Shown piece after piece: positions 56,474 through 64,000 of a DNA stretch of 64,000 nt. The notes beneath the pieces were generated by a model. That model worked only from the letters and a program-made list of their open reading frames with translations. It did not search any database and was not told the origin of the DNA. Position numbers and translations under genes: made by a program. The first letter of the stretch is position 1. Each line of letters begins with the position of its first letter. Origin of the DNA: Oceanimonas pelagia (GTDB lineage: Bacteria; Pseudomonadota; Gammaproteobacteria; Enterobacterales; Aeromonadaceae); NCBI RefSeq assembly GCF_030849025.1, contig NZ_CP118224.1:3055001-3119000 (forward strand), in the 5' to 3' direction.

Positions 56474-57682
56474 ATGTCCGTTGCGGGAAAACGCATTGTC
56501 ATCGGCATCACCGGCGGCATTGCCGCCTACAAGGTGCCCGAGCTGGTACGCCGGCTCAAGGAGCGCGGCGCCGAGGTGCGGATCATCATGACCGCCTCCG
56601 CTCAGGAATTCATCACCCCATTGACCCTGCAGGCGGTGTCGGGCGAGCCCGTATCCCACGCCCTGCTCGACCCGGCGGCCGAGGCCGGCATGGGCCATAT
56701 CGAGCTGGCCAAATGGGCCGAGCTGCTGCTGATCGCCCCCGCCAGCGCCAATACCCTTGCCCGGCTGGCCAACGGCCTTGCCGACGATCTGCTCACCACG
56801 GTGGCGCTGGCCACGGCGGCGCCGCTGGCGGTGGCCCCGGCCATGAATCAGCAGATGTACCGCCACCCGGCCACCCAGGCCAACCTGGCCATCCTGCAGA
56901 CCCGTGGCACTCACATCTGGGGGCCGGCTCAGGGCGAACAGGCCTGTGGCGACGTGGGCCCCGGACGTATGCTGGAAGCCATGGCGCTGGTGGCCGAGGT
57001 GGAGCGGCATTTTGCCCCCAAAGCCCGGCCCCTGGCGGGACTCAGGCTGATGCTCACCGCCGGCCCCACCCGGGAAGCCCTGGATCCGGTGCGCTACATC
57101 TCCAACCACAGCTCGGGCAAGATGGGCTTTGCCCTGGCCGCCGCCGCACAGGCACTGGGTGCCGCGGTCACCCTGGTGAGCGGCCCGGTGAGTCTCGCTA
57201 CCCCCGCCGGGGTGCAGCGGGTCAACGTGGAAAGCGCACAGAACATGTATGACGCCGTGATGGCCGGCATCGAGGAACAACAGATCTTTATCGCCTGCGC
57301 CGCCGTGGCCGACTATGCGCCAAAAATGGTGGCATCGCACAAGATCAAGAAGACCCGCGCCGATAATATGGTGGTGGAGCTGATAAAAAACCCCGACATC
57401 GTCGCCTCGGTTGCTGCCCTGCCCCGCAAGCCCTTTACCGTGGGGTTTGCCGCCGAAACGCGGGATGTGGAAAAATACGCCCTCGACAAACTCGAGCGCA
57501 AAAACCTCGACATGATCGCCGCCAACGACGTATCCGGCAGCGATCGTGGGTTTAACAGCGACCAAAATGCCCTGAGCGTGTTCTGGCCCGGTGGCCGGCA
57601 GCATTTACCCCTGGCCGGCAAGACCGAGCTGGCCGAACAGTTACTGACATTGATTGCGAACCGATACCATGAAACCCATTGA
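56474..57682 (+). CDS. coaBC: Bifunctional phosphopantothenoylcysteine decarboxylase/synthetase CoaBC (Dfp)
   Basis: A 402-aa enzyme for two CoA steps. The N-terminal flavoprotein domain ([18 protein letters not shown], catalytic His in [12 protein letters not shown], Cys in [15 protein letters not shown]) decarboxylates. The C-terminal domain ([24 protein letters not shown] loop) ligates cysteine. ATG 56474 follows GAGGAG. It overlaps dut by 14 bases. Confidence 0.96.
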   Translation: MSVAGKRIVIGITGGIAAYKVPELVRRLKERGAEVRIIMTASAQEFITPLTLQAVSGEPVSHALLDPAAEAGMGHIELAKWAELLLIAPASANTLARLANGLADDLLTTVALATAAPLAVAPAMNQQMYRHPATQANLAILQTRGTHIWGPAQGEQACGDVGPGRMLEAMALVAEVERHFAPKARPLAGLRLMLTAGPTREALDPVRYISNHSSGKMGFALAAAAQALGAAVTLVSGPVSLATPAGVQRVNVESAQNMYDAVMAGIEEQQIFIACAAVADYAPKMVASHKIKKTRADNMVVELIKNPDIVASVAALPRKPFTVGFAAETRDVEKYALDKLERKNLDMIAANDVSGSDRGFNSDQNALSVFWPGGRQHLPLAGKTELAEQLLTLIANRYHETH

Positions 57683-58124
57683 GCTGAAAATTCTCGACCC
57701 CCGGGTCGGCACCGACTTTCCCCTGCCCGCCTACGCCACCCCCGGCTCCGCCGGCCTGGATCTGCGCGCCTGCCTGGATGAGCCCCTCACCCTGGCGCCG
57801 GGTGACACCCAGCTGCTGCCCACCGGCCTGGCCATGCACATTCAGGATCCCGGGCTGTGCGCCACCATACTGCCCCGCTCCGGCCTGGGCCATAAGCACG
57901 GCATCGTACTGGGCAACCTGGTGGGGCTGATCGACTCTGACTATCAGGGTCAGCTGATGGTATCCTGCTGGAACCGTAGCAACGACAGCTTCACCATTCA
58001 GCCCGGCGAGCGCATTGCCCAGCTGGTGATCCTGCCGGTGGTACAGGCCCAGTTCACACTGGTTGAGGACTTTGAGCAAAGCGAGCGAGGAGAAGGCGGT
58101 TTCGGCTCTTCCGGTCGCCATTAA
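57669..58124 (+). CDS. dut: dUTP pyrophosphatase
   Basis: A 151-aa trimeric enzyme that hydrolyses dUTP to dUMP, keeping uracil out of DNA. The five motifs are present: [39 protein letters not shown] and the C-terminal [10 protein letters not shown] arm. It starts inside the coaBC 3' end, as in E. coli. Confidence 0.97.
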   Translation: MKPIELKILDPRVGTDFPLPAYATPGSAGLDLRACLDEPLTLAPGDTQLLPTGLAMHIQDPGLCATILPRSGLGHKHGIVLGNLVGLIDSDYQGQLMVSCWNRSNDSFTIQPGERIAQLVILPVVQAQFTLVEDFEQSERGEGGFGSSGRH

Positions 58125-58140
58125 CCAAGCGGACATCTTC

Positions 58141-58740
58141 ATGGCCAATACGAACCAGAACAGGAAAAACCGCCGGGAGCAGATCCTGCAGGCGCTGGCC
58201 CACATGCTGGAAACCAGCCCGGGGCAACGCATTACCACCGCCAAGCTGGCCGCCGCGGTGGGCGTGTCGGAAGCCGCCCTTTACCGGCACTTTCCCAGCA
58301 AGGCACGCATGTTTGAGGGGTTGATCGACTTTATTGAGGAATCCCTGTTTTCCCGCATCAACCTGATACTGCAGGACGAAAAGGACAGCGGCCTGCGGCT
58401 GCGTTACGTGTTGCAGCTGGTGCTGGGCTTTTGTGAACGCAACCCGGGCATTACCCGCCTGCTCAACGGCGATGCCCTGCAGGGTGAGCACGAGCGGCTG
58501 CTGGCCCGCATCAACCAGCTGTTCGACCGGCTGGAAACCCAGCTCAAGCAGATCATGCGCGAGCGCCGCCTGTATGAAGGGGACGGTTTCGCCGAGAGCG
58601 AAACCGTGCTGGCCAACCTGCTGCTGGCCTATGTGGAAGGCCGCATCAACCAGTATGTACGCAGCCAGTTCCGGCAAAAGCCCACCCTCAACTTCGACAG
58701 CCACTGGCAACTGTTGCACCGGCAACTGGCGGCGGCGTAA
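58141..58740 (+). CDS. slmA: Nucleoid occlusion protein SlmA
   Basis: A 199-aa TetR-family protein that binds chromosomal sites and blocks FtsZ assembly over the nucleoid. Helix-turn-helix [20 protein letters not shown] near the N-terminus; E. coli SlmA is 198 aa. It follows dut by 16 bases, the conserved coaBC-dut-slmA order. Confidence 0.95.
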   Translation: MANTNQNRKNRREQILQALAHMLETSPGQRITTAKLAAAVGVSEAALYRHFPSKARMFEGLIDFIEESLFSRINLILQDEKDSGLRLRYVLQLVLGFCERNPGITRLLNGDALQGEHERLLARINQLFDRLETQLKQIMRERRLYEGDGFAESETVLANLLLAYVEGRINQYVRSQFRQKPTLNFDSHWQLLHRQLAAA

Positions 58741-58784
58741 CCGGACCGCCGCTTTCATTTCAATAACCACAGAGGCACGAGAGA

Positions 58785-59639
58785 ATGGAAACCGAACTCC
58801 TTAATGCGGGCTTTTTACAGGATGCCCAAAGCTGGATTGTGAACAATCAGGAGCTGATTATTCGCTACACGGTCAACATGGCCGCCGCCCTGCTCACCCT
58901 GGTGATCGGCTTTATCGCCGTGGGCATGCTCACCGGTGGCCTGAACCGGGTACTCAAGGCGCGCAAGGTCGACAGCACCATTTCCGACTTCGTGACCAGC
59001 CTGCTCAAATACGGCCTGCTGGCCTTTGTGATCATCGCCGCGCTCAGCCGGGTGGGGGTACAAACCGCGTCCTTTGTGGCGGTGGTGGGTGCCGCCGGCC
59101 TGGCCATCGGTCTGGCGCTGCAGGGCTCCCTGTCCAACTTTGCCGCCGGCGTGCTCTTGATTGGCTTTCGCTTCTTCAAGGCCGGTGACTACATCGAAGC
59201 GGGCGGCACCGCCGGCACCGTGCACTCGGTGCAGATCTTCACCACCATTCTGATGACCCCGGACAACCGCATGATAGTGGTGCCCAACTCCAAGATCCTC
59301 AACGACAGCATCGTCAACTATTCCAGGGAGAGCACCCGCCGCCTCGATCTGGTGATTGGCGTGGCCTACAACGCCGACCTCCAGCTCACCCGGGAGGTGC
59401 TGACCCGCATTCTCGATAACGAACCCCGGGTACTGAAAGAGCCCGCCTACCGCATTGCGGTCAGCAACCTGGGGGCCTCGTCCGTCGACTTTATCGTGCG
59501 TCCCTGGGTCAAGGCGGAAGATTACTGGAACCTGAAGTTCGATCTGCTGGAAAAGATCAAGAACGAGCTGGATGCCAACAACATCGGTATTCCCTTTCCG
59601 CAAATGGACGTGCACCTGTTCCGGCAGGACAAGGCCTGA
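58785..59639 (+). CDS. mscS: Small-conductance mechanosensitive channel MscS
   Basis: A 284-aa inner-membrane channel that opens under membrane tension to release solutes in osmotic downshock. Three membrane helices; the pore helix FVAVVGAAGLAIGLALQGSL carries the Gly/Ala packing pattern. The cytoplasmic cage domain has MTPDNRMIVVPNSKILND. Length is close to E. coli MscS (286 aa). Monocistronic, with a terminator after it. Confidence 0.95.
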   Translation: METELLNAGFLQDAQSWIVNNQELIIRYTVNMAAALLTLVIGFIAVGMLTGGLNRVLKARKVDSTISDFVTSLLKYGLLAFVIIAALSRVGVQTASFVAVVGAAGLAIGLALQGSLSNFAAGVLLIGFRFFKAGDYIEAGGTAGTVHSVQIFTTILMTPDNRMIVVPNSKILNDSIVNYSRESTRRLDLVIGVAYNADLQLTREVLTRILDNEPRVLKEPAYRIAVSNLGASSVDFIVRPWVKAEDYWNLKFDLLEKIKNELDANNIGIPFPQMDVHLFRQDKA

Positions 59640-59674
59640 TTGCCTTCGGCTGAAGGAGGCCCCCGCCGGCAAAC

Positions 59675-59703
59675 AAAAAGGCAGCCCAAGGGCTGCCTTT
59701 TTT
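59675..59703. terminator. Terminator between mscS and allE
   Basis: AAAAAGGCAGCCC, loop AA, GGGCTGCCTTTTTT between convergent genes; works in both directions. Confidence 0.94.
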
Positions 59704-59719
59704 ATTGTTCCGCTGTCGC

Positions 59720-60571
59720 TCAGCGACGGTTGCCGCGGTAAGCGGGGGACGGATTCAGCACCATGTGGCGGTTCACGTCCTTGTACAGCAGGTAGCGGAA
59801 ACGGCTCGGGCCGGCGGCATAACAGGCCTGCGGGCAGAAGGCGCGCAGCCACATGTAGTCGCCGGCTTCCACTTCCACCCAGTCCTGGTTCAGGTGGTAA
59901 ACCGCCTTGCCTTCCAGCACGTACAGGCCGTGCTCCATCACGTGGGTTTCGTCGAACGGGATCACACCGCCGGACTGGAAGGTCACGATGTTTACATGCA
60001 TGTCGTGACGCAGATCGGTCGGATCGGTGAAACGGGTGGTGGCCCACACGTCGTTGGTATCCGGCATGGAGGTCGGCGCAATGTCGTTCTCGTTGGTCAC
60101 GAAGGCTTCCGGCACGTCGATGCCATCCACGTATTCGTAGGCCTTGCGCAGCCAGTGGAAGCGCACCGGCGCGGCACTGTTGTTCTTCACGGTCCACTTG
60201 GCACCCGGCGGCAGGTAGGCGTAGCCGCCCAGCTCCATGTGGTGCTCTTTGCCTTCCAGGGTCAGGGTCATTTCACCTTCAACGATGAAGATAACGCCTT
60301 CGGCACCGGGGTCCAGCTCGGGCTTTTCACTGCCGCCATTGGGAGACACTTCCATGATGTAGTGAGAGAAGGTCTCGGAGAAACCGCTCATCGGACGGGC
60401 AATCACCCACAGGCGGGTTTCGTCCCAGAACGGCAGGAAGCTGGTCACGATGTCGCTCATCACGCCTTTCGGGATCACGGCGTAGGCTTCGGTAAACACG
60501 GCACGATCGTGGATCAGTTGAGTCTGCGGGGGCAGACCGCCCTTGGGGGCATAATAGGTATTACGGGCCAT
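59720..60571 (-). CDS. allE: (S)-ureidoglycine aminohydrolase AllE
   Basis: A 283-aa bicupin that converts ureidoglycine to ureidoglycolate and ammonia in allantoin breakdown. N-terminus MARNTYYAPKGGLPPQTQL; the first cupin has EGVIFIVEGEMTLTLEG. The second holds the metal set Glu, His, His (DETHVMEHGLYVLEG) and Gln in CPQACYA, matching the Mn-binding residues known for this family. ATG 60571 follows AAGGA by 7 bases. Divergent LysR gene next to it is the likely regulator. Confidence 0.9.
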   Translation of the reverse strand: MARNTYYAPKGGLPPQTQLIHDRAVFTEAYAVIPKGVMSDIVTSFLPFWDETRLWVIARPMSGFSETFSHYIMEVSPNGGSEKPELDPGAEGVIFIVEGEMTLTLEGKEHHMELGGYAYLPPGAKWTVKNNSAAPVRFHWLRKAYEYVDGIDVPEAFVTNENDIAPTSMPDTNDVWATTRFTDPTDLRHDMHVNIVTFQSGGVIPFDETHVMEHGLYVLEGKAVYHLNQDWVEVEAGDYMWLRAFCPQACYAAGPSRFRYLLYKDVNRHMVLNPSPAYRGNRR

Positions 60572-60663
60572 TACTTTGTCCTTTATGCTGAATGGTTGGA
60601 CATTGCCAACGAAAGCAGCCCGGTCGCGAAAACAGGCGTACCGCACTGCTTAAATGCTGAACA

Positions 60664-60712
60664 CATGGATTGTAGAGCATGGCCAAATAATTTATAAATT
60701 AAATAATCCAAT
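60664..60712. promoter_or_regulatory. AT-rich palindromic region between allE and its LysR gene
   Basis: AATTTATAAATT (60689-60700) is a perfect 12-base palindrome, flanked by ATGGATT near 60665 and AATCCAAT near 60705 in inverted orientation. Located between divergent allE and LysR genes, it is a candidate LysR operator. No effector is known. Confidence 0.4.
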
Positions 60713-60745
60713 GAAGGCCAGTGCATTTACCACTAACAGGTTGCT

Positions 60746-61615
60746 ATGACTCAACTGACAACGCTCGATCCCGTGCTGCTGCGCAGCTTTGTGGCCGTGG
60801 TGGACACCGGCAGCTTTACCCGTGCCGCCGACAGCACCCATCTCACCCAGTCCACCGTCAGCCAGCAGATACGCAAGCTGGAATCCCAGCTCGGCTGCGA
60901 ACTGCTCAACCGCAAAGGCCGCTACATTACCGCCACCCTGGAAGGCGAGCGGGTGCTCAACTATGCCCGGCGCATTCTGCAGCTGATGCACGAGGCGCTG
61001 GCCCAGACCAGCCTGAGCATTGAACAGCAGAAAATTCGCCTGGGCGTGCCGGAAGACTTTGCCACCCACGCCATCATGCCGGCGCTGTCGGCATTTGCCG
61101 ATCAGTACCCCGGCATTCGGCTGGAGGTAAAAAGTGGCCTGTGCAGCGACATCTGGCGGGAATTTCAGCGCGGCGAGCTGGATCTGGCCCTGGTCAAGCA
61201 GCGCCCGGGCAGCGTGCCCGGGCTGGCCAGCTGGCCCGAGCCGCTGTGCTGGATAGACGGCCTGGAGAGCAATAACCTGGCCAGTCAGCCGGTGCCGCTG
61301 GTCACCTTTCCCATCGGTGGTCTGTACCGGGGGGAAATGGCCCACACCTTTGACCGGCTGGGCCGAAGCTGGCGGCTGGCTTACGTGAGCACCAGCCTGT
61401 CGGGGGTCTGTTGCGCGGTGGAAGAAGGCTTTGGCATCTCACTGCTGCCCCGCCGGCTGGTTACCGCCAGACACCGTATTCTCACCGAGGAAGACGGTCT
61501 GCCGAACGTGCCGGACCTGGAGCTGACCCTGCACGCCCAGGACCAGCTCTCGGCCCACAGCAAGCTGCTGGCGGAACGGCTGATCAGCGCCTGCAACGAC
61601 ACCTGCCGGCAATAG
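60746..61615 (+). CDS. LysR-family transcriptional regulator
   Basis: A 289-aa regulator with N-terminal winged helix (LLRSFVAVVDTGSFTRAADS, HLTQSTVSQQIRKLESQLG) and a substrate-binding-like effector domain (IRLGVPEDFATHAIMPALSA). Divergent from allE with 174 bases between, the usual layout for a LysR regulator and its target, so it probably controls ureidoglycine/allantoin use. The effector cannot be told from sequence. Confidence 0.88.
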   Translation: MTQLTTLDPVLLRSFVAVVDTGSFTRAADSTHLTQSTVSQQIRKLESQLGCELLNRKGRYITATLEGERVLNYARRILQLMHEALAQTSLSIEQQKIRLGVPEDFATHAIMPALSAFADQYPGIRLEVKSGLCSDIWREFQRGELDLALVKQRPGSVPGLASWPEPLCWIDGLESNNLASQPVPLVTFPIGGLYRGEMAHTFDRLGRSWRLAYVSTSLSGVCCAVEEGFGISLLPRRLVTARHRILTEEDGLPNVPDLELTLHAQDQLSAHSKLLAERLISACNDTCRQ

Positions 61616-61634
61616 CGCCGGCCGCCGGCACGAC

Positions 61635-62120
61635 CTAATCCCGCCTGATATGCTCGTTGCCGCCCTGGCCGTGGCGTTCCCGCCACAGCTCGAACACGGC
61701 GGTTTTTTCTGCCAGCGGCAGATGCACGGTGACAACGCCCTGTTCACCAAAGGGCTGCTGCATGCGCCGGTAGAGATAGTCGGTAGACCAGCCGTAGCCC
61801 TCGCCCACGTCGTCGCCGGCGCAATACACCAGTCGCGAGACCCCGGCCTGGATCATGGCCGCCATGCACATGGCGCAAGGCTTGCCGCTGGCATACATGG
61901 TGCTGCCGGCAAACAGCGACCGCTGGTGAATGCGGGCGGCGTTGCGCAATGCCTGAATTTCGGCGTGGGCGGTGGGATCGTGGTCGATATAGGTCTGATT
62001 TACGCCTTCCGCCAGCACCTCACCATCCTTTACCAGTACGGCGCCGAACGGCTGGCCACCCCTGGCCACGTTGTCCTTCGCCAGCGCTATGCTGGCCTTC
62101 AGGAAGTCCAAATCCGCCAT
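61635..62120 (-). CDS. Cytidine-deaminase-fold purine/guanine deaminase-like protein
   Basis: A 161-aa zinc deaminase of the nucleoside/guanine deaminase (GuaD) group. Zinc and catalytic motifs: TAHAEIQALRNA (His-Ala-Glu) and SGKPCAMCMAAMI (Pro-Cys-x2-Cys). The C-terminal part (GYGWSTDYLYRRMQQPF) resembles bacterial guanine deaminases rather than TadA. It would turn guanine to xanthine, feeding the purine catabolic route that ends at AllE. Substrate is inferred. Confidence 0.75.
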   Translation of the reverse strand: MADLDFLKASIALAKDNVARGGQPFGAVLVKDGEVLAEGVNQTYIDHDPTAHAEIQALRNAARIHQRSLFAGSTMYASGKPCAMCMAAMIQAGVSRLVYCAGDDVGEGYGWSTDYLYRRMQQPFGEQGVVTVHLPLAEKTAVFELWRERHGQGGNEHIRRD

Positions 62121-62222
62121 TCCCTTTTACTCCCAGATAAAACGGCGACCCAGGGCCGCCGCGTCATTTTAAGTAAAATCAGTAAGTTGGCATCATAACC
62201 GGAGGGGCACGCCGGTCAAGCT

Positions 62223-62918
62223 TCAGAAGTCGGCAAAGATATGCTTGAGGTTGACGTCTTCCTCTGCCGGCGGTTCCAGCTGCAGCCGGGCCTCGATCTC
62301 GTTAAGGTGGTCGATCATCAGCTGCACCGCCCGCTCGGTGTGGTGGCCGGCAATGGCTTCCAGCAGCTCATTGTGCTCGCTGCAGGGCCCGGCATGATGA
62401 TGGCCCTTGCGCACGCCGCTTTGCTGATACAGGGCCACGATCAGTGACGAGCGGGGAATGATCTCGTGCAGAAAGGAAGTCAGCACCGGCTTGTTGGCCA
62501 GCTTGCCAATCAGCAGGTGAAACTCGCCCGAAAGACGAATGCGCAGGCTCTGATCCCCCTGCTCCAGTGCCTGGTGCTCTTTTTCCAGGTGTTCCTGCAG
62601 CAGCTTTTTCTCCCTCAGGGTGCACTTGCTCGCCAGCTCCCGCACCAGCTCGGCCTCAATCAGCCGGCGAGCCTGAAAAATGTCCCTCGCCTCTTCCGGT
62701 GAGGGCTCGGCCACAAAGGCGCCACTGTTGGGCACCAGGTTGACCAGCTTGTGATAGGACAGCTGCAGCAGCAGCTTGCGTACAAAGCCCCTGCTCAGGC
62801 CAAAGGTGTCGCACAGCTCTTCTTCCTTCAGCCGGGTACCCGGCAGCAGCTTGTGGGCAACGATCGCCTCCCAGATACGCTGGTAAACCTTGTCCAGATC
62901 CGTGTTTTTATTATTCAT
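62223..62918 (-). CDS. GntR-family (FCD) transcriptional regulator
   Basis: A 231-aa regulator with an N-terminal GntR winged helix (KVYQRIWEAIVAHKLLPGTR, FGLSRGFVRKLLLQLSYHKL) and an all-helical FCD effector domain with metal-binding-type histidines (SGEFHLLIGKLA, CSEHNELLEAIAGHHTERAV). ATG 62918 has AGGACA 6 bases upstream. Likely regulates purine catabolism, given its neighbours; target unproven. Confidence 0.87.
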   Translation of the reverse strand: MNNKNTDLDKVYQRIWEAIVAHKLLPGTRLKEEELCDTFGLSRGFVRKLLLQLSYHKLVNLVPNSGAFVAEPSPEEARDIFQARRLIEAELVRELASKCTLREKKLLQEHLEKEHQALEQGDQSLRIRLSGEFHLLIGKLANKPVLTSFLHEIIPRSSLIVALYQQSGVRKGHHHAGPCSEHNELLEAIAGHHTERAVQLMIDHLNEIEARLQLEPPAEEDVNLKHIFADF

Positions 62919-63389
62919 TGGCTTGTCCTGTGTGCTCGGCCGGGCGAGCGCGTCATGGCCTCGCCGCCATCCCGTAAACCGCGGTGAAAAGACCACCGTT
63001 TAACCCGAGATTAACATAGCTTCACATTGTCAACAATCAGGTGCTCATTCGTTAAGAAACTCGCCCTCCGCTACCGCTGAGAGCGGACTGGCATGGCTCC
63101 CGTGCGACGCCCGCTGACGTAAGGCCGGCACGGAGCGCCCGATCACGACGGCGCACCGGCCGGCGGGGCAATGCCGCGGGCTACCGGGGCAAACACCCGC
63201 GGACGACCAGCCGCCACACCGCCGTCGGCCCGACTGAAACTGGCGGGGCCGGGGTCACCCCGCTAGCATTTTACCTGACCGCCGCCCGGAGCGCCCCATA
63301 CGGCGCCAACCCGAGACCGGCGCGTCAGGCACAGTGGCATCATAACCGCGCTCCGCCATGCGAAGGCCGGGCGAACGAGGAACCTCAGG
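62919..63389. other. GC-rich, structured intergenic region (471 bases)
   Basis: No gene is supported. After a short AT-rich part near 63010-63050, the sequence becomes very GC-rich and carries several perfect hairpins: CCGCGGG/CCCGCGG (63174-63180 and 63196-63202), GCGGGG/CCCCGC (63243-63248 and 63258-63263) and TCCGCT/AGCGGA near 63066-63086. It may be a long structured leader of the downstream secreted-protein gene or hold a small RNA. No known riboswitch family was matched. Confidence 0.4.
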
Positions 63390-64000
63390 ATGAACTTCAA
63401 ACCAAGCACTCCCCTTGCCGGGTGTCTGATGTCACTGCTGGTGACGTTTGCCGCCCAGGCCACGCCCGGGTTCGACGGCAACCCCGACAATCTGCCTCCC
63501 GGCCGGCTGAAATCCCAGATCGAAAGGCTGCCCCTCCCCGCCCGGCAGCGGGCCCTGGAGTGGCTCGAGCGGCTCAATATTCCCACTCAGGACTTCGAGT
63601 TCCTGCGGGCCGACCAGGACGGCGCCATTTTCTATGAAGACACCGTGCTGCCGGAACAGGGCGAGGCGCCGGCCATCGACGAGGTGGCCGAGCCACTGAC
63701 GGTGGCGCCGGAAGACACCTTCTTTCTGCACAGCCGGCCCGGCGCCGGCAAGGTGGTGTTCCTCGACTTTGACGGCCATGTGCTCAGCAACACCGCCTGG
63801 AGCACCGCTCCTCTCTACGCCAGGCCTTACGATACCGATGGCAGCCCGAACAGTTTCAGCGACGCCGAGCGCAGCCGCATTGCCGAAATCTGGCACCGAA
63901 TCGCCGAAGACATGGCGCCGTTCGACATCGACGTTACCACAGAGGCGCCTGCGGCCTTTGGCCCGAACGTGGGCCATGTGCTGATCACCGAAGACACCGA
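63390..64000 (+). CDS. Secreted metallopeptidase-like or surface protein, N-terminal part
   Basis: The first 203 codons of a larger exported protein that runs off the right edge. A signal peptide (LAGCLMSLLVTFAAQA) is followed by a pro-region and then VVFLDFDGHVLSNTAWSTA, and ERSRIAEIWHRIAEDMAPFD before IDVTTEAP. That pattern is seen at the start of large secreted bacterial proteins with matrixin-like peptidase or PKD/pre-peptidase domains; the zinc site would lie beyond the window. ATG 63390 has a GAGGA ribosome site upstream. Confidence 0.65.
   Translation, partial: MNFKPSTPLAGCLMSLLVTFAAQATPGFDGNPDNLPPGRLKSQIERLPLPARQRALEWLERLNIPTQDFEFLRADQDGAIFYEDTVLPEQGEAPAIDEVAEPLTVAPEDTFFLHSRPGAGKVVFLDFDGHVLSNTAWSTAPLYARPYDTDGSPNSFSDAERSRIAEIWHRIAEDMAPFDIDVTTEAPAAFGPNVGHVLITEDT

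Noticed and set aside
62919-63389. Cyclic-di-GMP (GEMM) riboswitch before the secreted protein
   Set aside because: The conserved GGACGCAAAGCC and GGTAGCGGGGTTACCG blocks are not present.

Overview
The window is about 64 kb of a high-GC gammaproteobacterial chromosome. Gene content and order (murI-btuB-trmA, rpmE/priA, argS-ftsN-hslVU-rraA-zapB, lexA-ubiA-ubiC, a KdkA-type LPS core locus) fit Aeromonadales, perhaps an Oceanimonas/Zobellella-like marine or brackish bacterium. The genus is inferred from gene order only. There is no rRNA, tRNA, CRISPR array, prophage or insertion sequence. Most of the window is core genome, densely packed on both strands.

Region by region. (1) 1-7.4 kb: the 5' end of murI; btuB under a cobalamin riboswitch; a sulfite dehydrogenase pair (sorA/sorB); a divergent PduO-type adenosyltransferase; trmA; a short NADP-type malic enzyme. 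(2) 7.4-17 kb: secreted nuclease, rpmE, priA, a Lon-substrate-binding-like protein, argS, ftsN, hslVU behind a clear sigma-32 promoter, rraA, zapB. (3) 17-21 kb: cysE, fieF, an unknown 98-aa protein, trmL, dinF. (4) 21-29 kb: a complete aa3/caa3-type cytochrome c oxidase cluster with its assembly genes (SCO1, ctaB, ctaA, SURF1, cox3, ctaG, cox1, cox2). (5) 29-38 kb: lexA with two SOS boxes, ubiA-ubiC, a FliL-like protein, glpG-glpE, and the branched-chain amino acid importer livKHMGF. (6) 38-41 kb: tdh-kbl threonine catabolism. (7) 41-53.6 kb: the LPS core region, with hldD, a glycosyltransferase/polysaccharide deacetylase fusion, a frameshifted acyltransferase, several GT9 transferases including waaF, waaA, an SGNH acyltransferase, kdkA and a WaaE/LgtF-like GT2. 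(8) 53.6-59.7 kb: coaD, mutM, rpmG-rpmB, radC, coaBC-dut-slmA, mscS. (9) 59.7-63 kb: a purine/allantoin-type module (allE, LysR regulator, guanine-deaminase-like protein, GntR regulator). (10) 63.4-64 kb: the start of a large secreted protein cut by the window edge.

The most unusual signal is a family of G-rich heptanucleotide repeats at four intergenic sites. Two are homogeneous direct arrays (TGGGGAT and TGGGGAC types). Each lies between a perfect hairpin that follows one gene and the upstream region of the next operon (lexA/cox2 and tdh/livK). Two are short diverged copies in inverted orientation between convergent genes (trmA/maeB and coaD/mutM). Other points worth following are the oxidase cluster lying between lexA and dinF, the SorAB plus adenosyltransferase block between btuB and trmA, the GT4-deacetylase fusion, and the frameshifted O-acyltransferase in an AT-rich part of the LPS locus. 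No clearly new multi-gene system was found.
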